Below are positions 16,995 through 19,964 of a stretch of 19,964 bases of DNA, in pieces. The position numbers and the translations under genes were made by a program. Positions within the stretch are counted from its first letter, which is position 1; the number at the start of each line of letters is the position of its first letter. The stretch covers positions 1 to 19,964 of the forward strand of contig JAGRLX010000039.1 in NCBI GenBank assembly GCA_020441605.1, in the 5' to 3' direction. The notes under the pieces were generated by a model that was not told the origin of the DNA, ran no database searches, and saw only the letters and a program-made list of their open reading frames with translations. The DNA is from Alphaproteobacteria bacterium. GTDB lineage: Bacteria > Pseudomonadota > Alphaproteobacteria > Rhizobiales > Aestuariivirgaceae.

Positions 16995-17230
16995 TGGCTT
17001 ACCCTCCCAGAAGATTTCCGCAAATGCTGCCTCAGCTTACCTGCCAGAAGCAAGGGCCGCCATCACCGGCCTGGTCCACGATTGTCCGCGCTGGCGCCAG
17101 AAATATGCTGCCATGCTGGAAATGCATAAATTCTTGACCTTGGCCATTACCGGCCTGCGCTTGCGATCATGCGAATGTCCCAATAAGATGATTGCCATAA
17201 TAATCAAGGTTCTAACGGAGGAAGGCTGAT
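16995..17230. promoter_or_regulatory. Divergent control region between SDR and ABC importer, with direct repeats
   Basis: This 236-bp region carries the SDR ribosome site (17002-17008) at one end and the importer ribosome site GGAGGA (17217-17222, 8 nt from the ATG) at the other. Two direct repeats, GCCATCACCGGCCTG at 17059-17073 and GCCATTACCGGCCTG at 17143-17157, match at 14 of 15 positions and are 84 bp apart. TTGACC at 17134-17139 could be a -35 element, but no good -10 follows at the usual distance. The last 60 bp are AT-rich compared with the surroundings, as expected of a promoter. Confidence 0.45.
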
Positions 17231-18526
17231 ATGAAGACATCTCTTGCCGGCAAGAAGATTTCACGGCGCTCGCTGCTCAAGGGCGCTGCCGCAGTTGGCG
17301 GCATGGCCGCAGGCAGCGGCGCCATCACCGGATTTCCCACAATCTGGGCGCAGAACCTGAAGGACGTAACGATCCTCCAGGTTGGCCCTGCCTATTCGGT
17401 GTTCCAGGATATCGCAAACCAGGCTTCCAAGGATCTCGGGTTCAAGATCGAGATCCAGAATGCCTGGACCGATGCCCTGATGACACGCGTCATCAACCAG
17501 CCTGAAACTGTCGATATCGCCGACATGGAATTCTGGGCCATGCGCAAGGTCTGGCCGTCGGGCAAGCTGCAGGCCATCGACACCAAGATGATCAAGTCCT
17601 GGGACAAGATCGAACCGATCTTCCGTGAGGGCAAATACGCCGACGGCAGCGCGGTCTCAATGCAAGGCACTATGCCCTTCGAAGTTCTATATGTTGACAG
17701 CGCCGACGCCAGGGGCTTCGCCAGCCAGCGGACCGAGATGGCGACCTGCACGCCGACGATCTACAACGCCGATACGTTGGGCATCAGGCCGGACCTGATC
17801 AATCGCAAGATCGAAAGCTGGGCCGAACTGATCAATCCGGAATTCAAGGGCAAGACCTCCATCCTCAACGTGCCGCAGATCGGCATCATGGATGCCGCCA
17901 TGGCGATCGAAGCCCGTGGCGACATCAAGTACGGCGACAAGGGCAACATGACCCGCGAGGAAATCGATAAGACCATCGAGATCCTCAAGGGACTCAAGAA
18001 GGACGGTCATTTCCGTGCGTTCTGGAGCACCTTCGACGAGTCAGTGAACTTCATGACTGCTGGTGAAGTCGTGATCCAGTCAATGTGGTCGCCAGCGGTT
18101 ACCGCCGTGCGGACACGCGGTATCGCCTGCACCTATCAACCGCTGAAGGAAGGCTATCGTGGCTGGGGCGTAGGCATGGCGCTGGCTTCGCATCTCGACG
18201 GCCTCAAGAAGGACGCCGCCTACGAATACCTCAATTGGTACTTGTCGGGCTGGCAGGGCGCGTTCATCGCGCGCCAAGGCTACTACAACATGGTGCTCGA
18301 GACCACGAAGGCGGCGCTGTCGCCGGAAGAGTGGGACTATTGGTACGAGGGCAAGCCGGCAGCGATCGAAATCAAGGACCCCTTCGGCAACCTCATGGAG
18401 AAGCCGGGTGCGGTCCGCGACGGCGGATCCTATGCCGAGCGTACCGGCAACTTTGCTTGCTGGAATACGGTCATGGACGAAGACAAGTATCTCGTCACAC
18501 GGTGGAATGAGTTCATCGCGTCGTAA
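17231..18526 (+). CDS. ABC transporter substrate-binding protein, polyamine-type, Tat-exported
   Basis: A 431-residue periplasmic solute-binding protein of the spermidine/putrescine-like group (extracellular solute-binding family 1). The N terminus has a twin-arginine signal: SRRSLLKG at 11-18, a mild hydrophobic Ala/Gly-rich stretch, and a probable cleavage near IWAQN at about 38-42. Folded export through Tat is therefore likely. The mature part has a large lobe with many Trp and Tyr (for example NAWTDALMTR and FWAMRKVW), consistent with a cation-binding pocket, but the ligand cannot be read. The strong GGAGGA 8 nt upstream supports the start. Two permease genes follow in the same direction. 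The true ligand could be a polyamine, opine, betaine or other amine. Confidence 0.92.
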   Translation: MKTSLAGKKISRRSLLKGAAAVGGMAAGSGAITGFPTIWAQNLKDVTILQVGPAYSVFQDIANQASKDLGFKIEIQNAWTDALMTRVINQPETVDIADMEFWAMRKVWPSGKLQAIDTKMIKSWDKIEPIFREGKYADGSAVSMQGTMPFEVLYVDSADARGFASQRTEMATCTPTIYNADTLGIRPDLINRKIESWAELINPEFKGKTSILNVPQIGIMDAAMAIEARGDIKYGDKGNMTREEIDKTIEILKGLKKDGHFRAFWSTFDESVNFMTAGEVVIQSMWSPAVTAVRTRGIACTYQPLKEGYRGWGVGMALASHLDGLKKDAAYEYLNWYLSGWQGAFIARQGYYNMVLETTKAALSPEEWDYWYEGKPAAIEIKDPFGNLMEKPGAVRDGGSYAERTGNFACWNTVMDEDKYLVTRWNEFIAS

Positions 18527-18538
18527 GCCTCTCGCGCG

Positions 18539-18560
18539 GCCGGAGGTCCCCGCCTCCGGC
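18539..18560 (+). repeat. Hairpin between the binding protein and permease genes
   Basis: GCCGGAGG at 18539-18546 pairs perfectly with CCTCCGGC at 18553-18560 around a 6-nt loop, and the stem can extend by about 3 pairs including one G-U. No T tract follows, so it is not a standard terminator. Such hairpins after a binding-protein gene often protect its mRNA or reduce transcription of the permease genes. A further CCTCCGG at 18594-18600 could pair with the same left arm. Confidence 0.6.
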
Positions 18561-18604
18561 TGCCGCTTCTCCTGAACTGGCGTGATCAGAGAGCCTCCGG
18601 TACG

Positions 18605-19462
18605 ATGAAGAAAACAAGCCTTGCACCCTACCTGCAAGTTGCCCCGCTCGCTTTCATTATGGTGATGTTCGTAGCGCTGCCATTGGCGGTCTTGCTGACG
18701 CTGAGTTTCTGGCAGTCCGATGGCATCAGTCTCACTCCCGCGTTTTCCTTCGAAAACTACGAGATCGTCCTGGGTTCACCGCTAACCTGGACTCTGCTGC
18801 TGGCGACACTCAAGTTCGCGGCCATCACCTGGGTCTTCACACTGCTGATCGGGTTCACCTGCAGTTATTTCCTGGTCTTTCACGTGAAGAGCCTGAAGCT
18901 GCAGATCGCGCTGTTCCTTCTCTGCACCATTCCTTTCTGGACGTCGAATGTCATCCGGATGATTTCCTGGGTGCCCTTTCTGGGCAAGGAAGGATTGTTC
19001 AACCGGTTCCTGCAATCCGTCGGTCTCATCGATCAGCCGCTTGAATTCCTGCTGTTCTCCGATTTCGCGGTGATCCTCACCTATGTGCATCTGTTCACCC
19101 TGTTCATGATGGTGCCGATCTTCAATTCGATGGCCAAGATCAATCCATCGGTCATCGAGGCGGCGGTCGACGCGGGCGCCAGTCCCTTAATGGTCCTGAA
19201 GGACGTCATCATCCCGCTGACCCGCACCGGAATTGCGTTGGGTTCGATCTTCGTCGTCACCCTGGTCATGGGCGACTTCTTCGTGATAAGGGTCATGAGC
19301 GGTGGGCAGAGCGCAAATATCGCGTCGGCGATGAAGAACAATATCGACCAGCTCTACTATCCCGATGCCGCGGCCATGGCGGTGTTTCTCATCGCGGCAG
19401 TTCTGGTGCCGATCGTGATCATCCTGCGGATCGTCGACGTCCGCGCCGAACTGGCTCGATAG
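18605..19462 (+). CDS. ABC transporter permease, PotB-like
   Basis: A 285-residue inner-membrane permease of the polyamine/sulfate-type importer family with about six hydrophobic segments. The EAA loop that docks the ATPase is visible at about 185-206 (EAAVDAGASPLMVLKDVIIPL). The N-terminal half has the typical first helix after a short cytoplasmic start (APLAFIMVMFVALPLAVLLTL) and a periplasmic loop before residue 60. It lies 78 bp after the binding-protein stop, with a hairpin in the gap. The ribosome site is weak (AGAGAG at 18588-18593, 11 nt from the ATG). The second permease follows after 10 bp, so together they form the membrane channel. Confidence 0.93.
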   Translation: MKKTSLAPYLQVAPLAFIMVMFVALPLAVLLTLSFWQSDGISLTPAFSFENYEIVLGSPLTWTLLLATLKFAAITWVFTLLIGFTCSYFLVFHVKSLKLQIALFLLCTIPFWTSNVIRMISWVPFLGKEGLFNRFLQSVGLIDQPLEFLLFSDFAVILTYVHLFTLFMMVPIFNSMAKINPSVIEAAVDAGASPLMVLKDVIIPLTRTGIALGSIFVVTLVMGDFFVIRVMSGGQSANIASAMKNNIDQLYYPDAAAMAVFLIAAVLVPIVIILRIVDVRAELAR

Positions 19463-19472
19463 GACCGATCTC

Positions 19473-19964
19473 ATGCAGAACACATCGGGCAAGAAGAAGA
19501 CGTCCTTCTACATCCTCGCGGCGTTCTTCGCGCTGTTCATCATCTTCCTCTATGGGCCGATGCTGTCGATCTTCATCCTGTCCTTTCAGGGGCCGCAAGG
19601 CAGCATGACTTTTCCGCTACGCGACGCCTCGACCCATTGGTTCCGCGATCTCTTCACCAGCACGCGGTATGGTGATCTTGGCGGTGCCTTCCGCCGATCA
19701 ATGCTCATCGCCGTTGCTGCGATGGCGATTACGGCGGTTGTCTGTTTTTTCGCCGGATTGGCGTTCCGCCGCAAATTCTGGGGTGCGGGACCCTTATTCT
19801 ATCTTGCGATCGTCAGTCTGGTCATTCCCGGATTGCTGCTCAGTTTCGGTATCGGCCAGATGTTCCAGCTCCTCGGCCTCCGTTTGCACTGGATCATCTC
19901 GGGTCTCGGCGCCCATCTGTCATGGACTTTGCCCTTCGGCCTGCTCATCATGTTCGCGGTCTTC
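19473..19964 (+). CDS. ABC transporter permease, PotC-like, N-terminal part (cut by window end)
   Basis: The frame is open from ATG at 19473 to the last base, giving 164 residues with no stop. It starts MQNTSGKKKTSFYILAAFF and has a first membrane helix at about 13-37 (ending FLYGPMLSIFILSF), a periplasmic part, a second helix at about 77-95 (AVAAMAITAVVCFFAG), and further hydrophobic segments with LVIPGLLLSFGIG. The helix layout and the FLYGPML...SF segment are usual for the second permease of polyamine-type importers. It follows the first permease by 10 bp. The EAA loop would be beyond the window, and an ATPase gene is expected further on. Confidence 0.88.
   Translation, partial: MQNTSGKKKTSFYILAAFFALFIIFLYGPMLSIFILSFQGPQGSMTFPLRDASTHWFRDLFTSTRYGDLGGAFRRSMLIAVAAMAITAVVCFFAGLAFRRKFWGAGPLFYLAIVSLVIPGLLLSFGIGQMFQLLGLRLHWIISGLGAHLSWTLPFGLLIMFAVF

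Noticed and set aside
17134..17162. TTGACC as a sigma-70 -35 box for the ABC importer
   Set aside because: No acceptable -10 hexamer lies 16-18 bp downstream, so I cannot call a promoter with confidence.

Overview
The window looks like chromosomal DNA of a high-GC alphaproteobacterium, probably Hyphomicrobiales (Rhizobiales)-like. The grounds are an Entner-Doudoroff edd-eda pair with glucokinase nearby, a Tat-dependent ABC solute-binding protein, tightly packed operons, and a Rhizobium-type malonyl-CoA synthetase. This placement is inferred from gene content and protein style, not from a marker gene. I see no rRNA, tRNA, CRISPR array, insertion sequence or phage gene, and no transcriptional regulator.

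Left part (1-7312), central metabolism and housekeeping. The window opens inside phosphogluconate dehydratase (edd), followed without a gap by KDPG aldolase (eda). Facing them on the minus strand is prfC (release factor 3), coupled by an ATGA overlap to a DUF599 membrane protein whose 3' end overlaps eda by 11 bp. Divergent from prfC runs a plus-strand operon: glucokinase, nicotinamidase, a FAH-family hydrolase and an EamA/DMT exporter. Glucokinase and edd-eda belong to the same glucose route, so the prfC pair sits between two parts of one pathway.

Middle part (7349-14277). A cytosolic-type arylsulfatase and an NAD(P)-aldehyde dehydrogenase lie on the minus strand, separated by a convincing intrinsic terminator. 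Only 61 bp away and divergent are a beta-hydroxyacid dehydrogenase, a class I/II aminotransferase and a malonyl-CoA synthetase (matB). Together these could convert beta-alanine and/or 3-hydroxypropionate through malonate semialdehyde and malonate to malonyl-CoA. This is a hypothesis built from enzyme families, not a demonstrated pathway.

Right part (14274-19964). matB overlaps by GTGA a 653-residue FMN/Fe-S/FAD oxidoreductase of the 2,4-dienoyl-CoA reductase/trimethylamine dehydrogenase family, in which one usual Fe-S cysteine is Ala. A convergent SDR (gluconate 5-dehydrogenase-like) follows. Divergent from the SDR is a polyamine-type ABC importer: Tat-exported binding protein, first permease, and a second permease cut by the window edge; the ATPase is presumably beyond it.

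The most interesting parts are the possible C3-to-malonyl-CoA cluster with its atypical flavoprotein and ABC importer, and several structured non-coding stretches: the terminator in front of the sulfatase, an inverted repeat with a G-quadruplex motif before matB, two direct repeats spaced 84 bp before the importer, and a hairpin with an alternative partner between the binding protein and permease genes.
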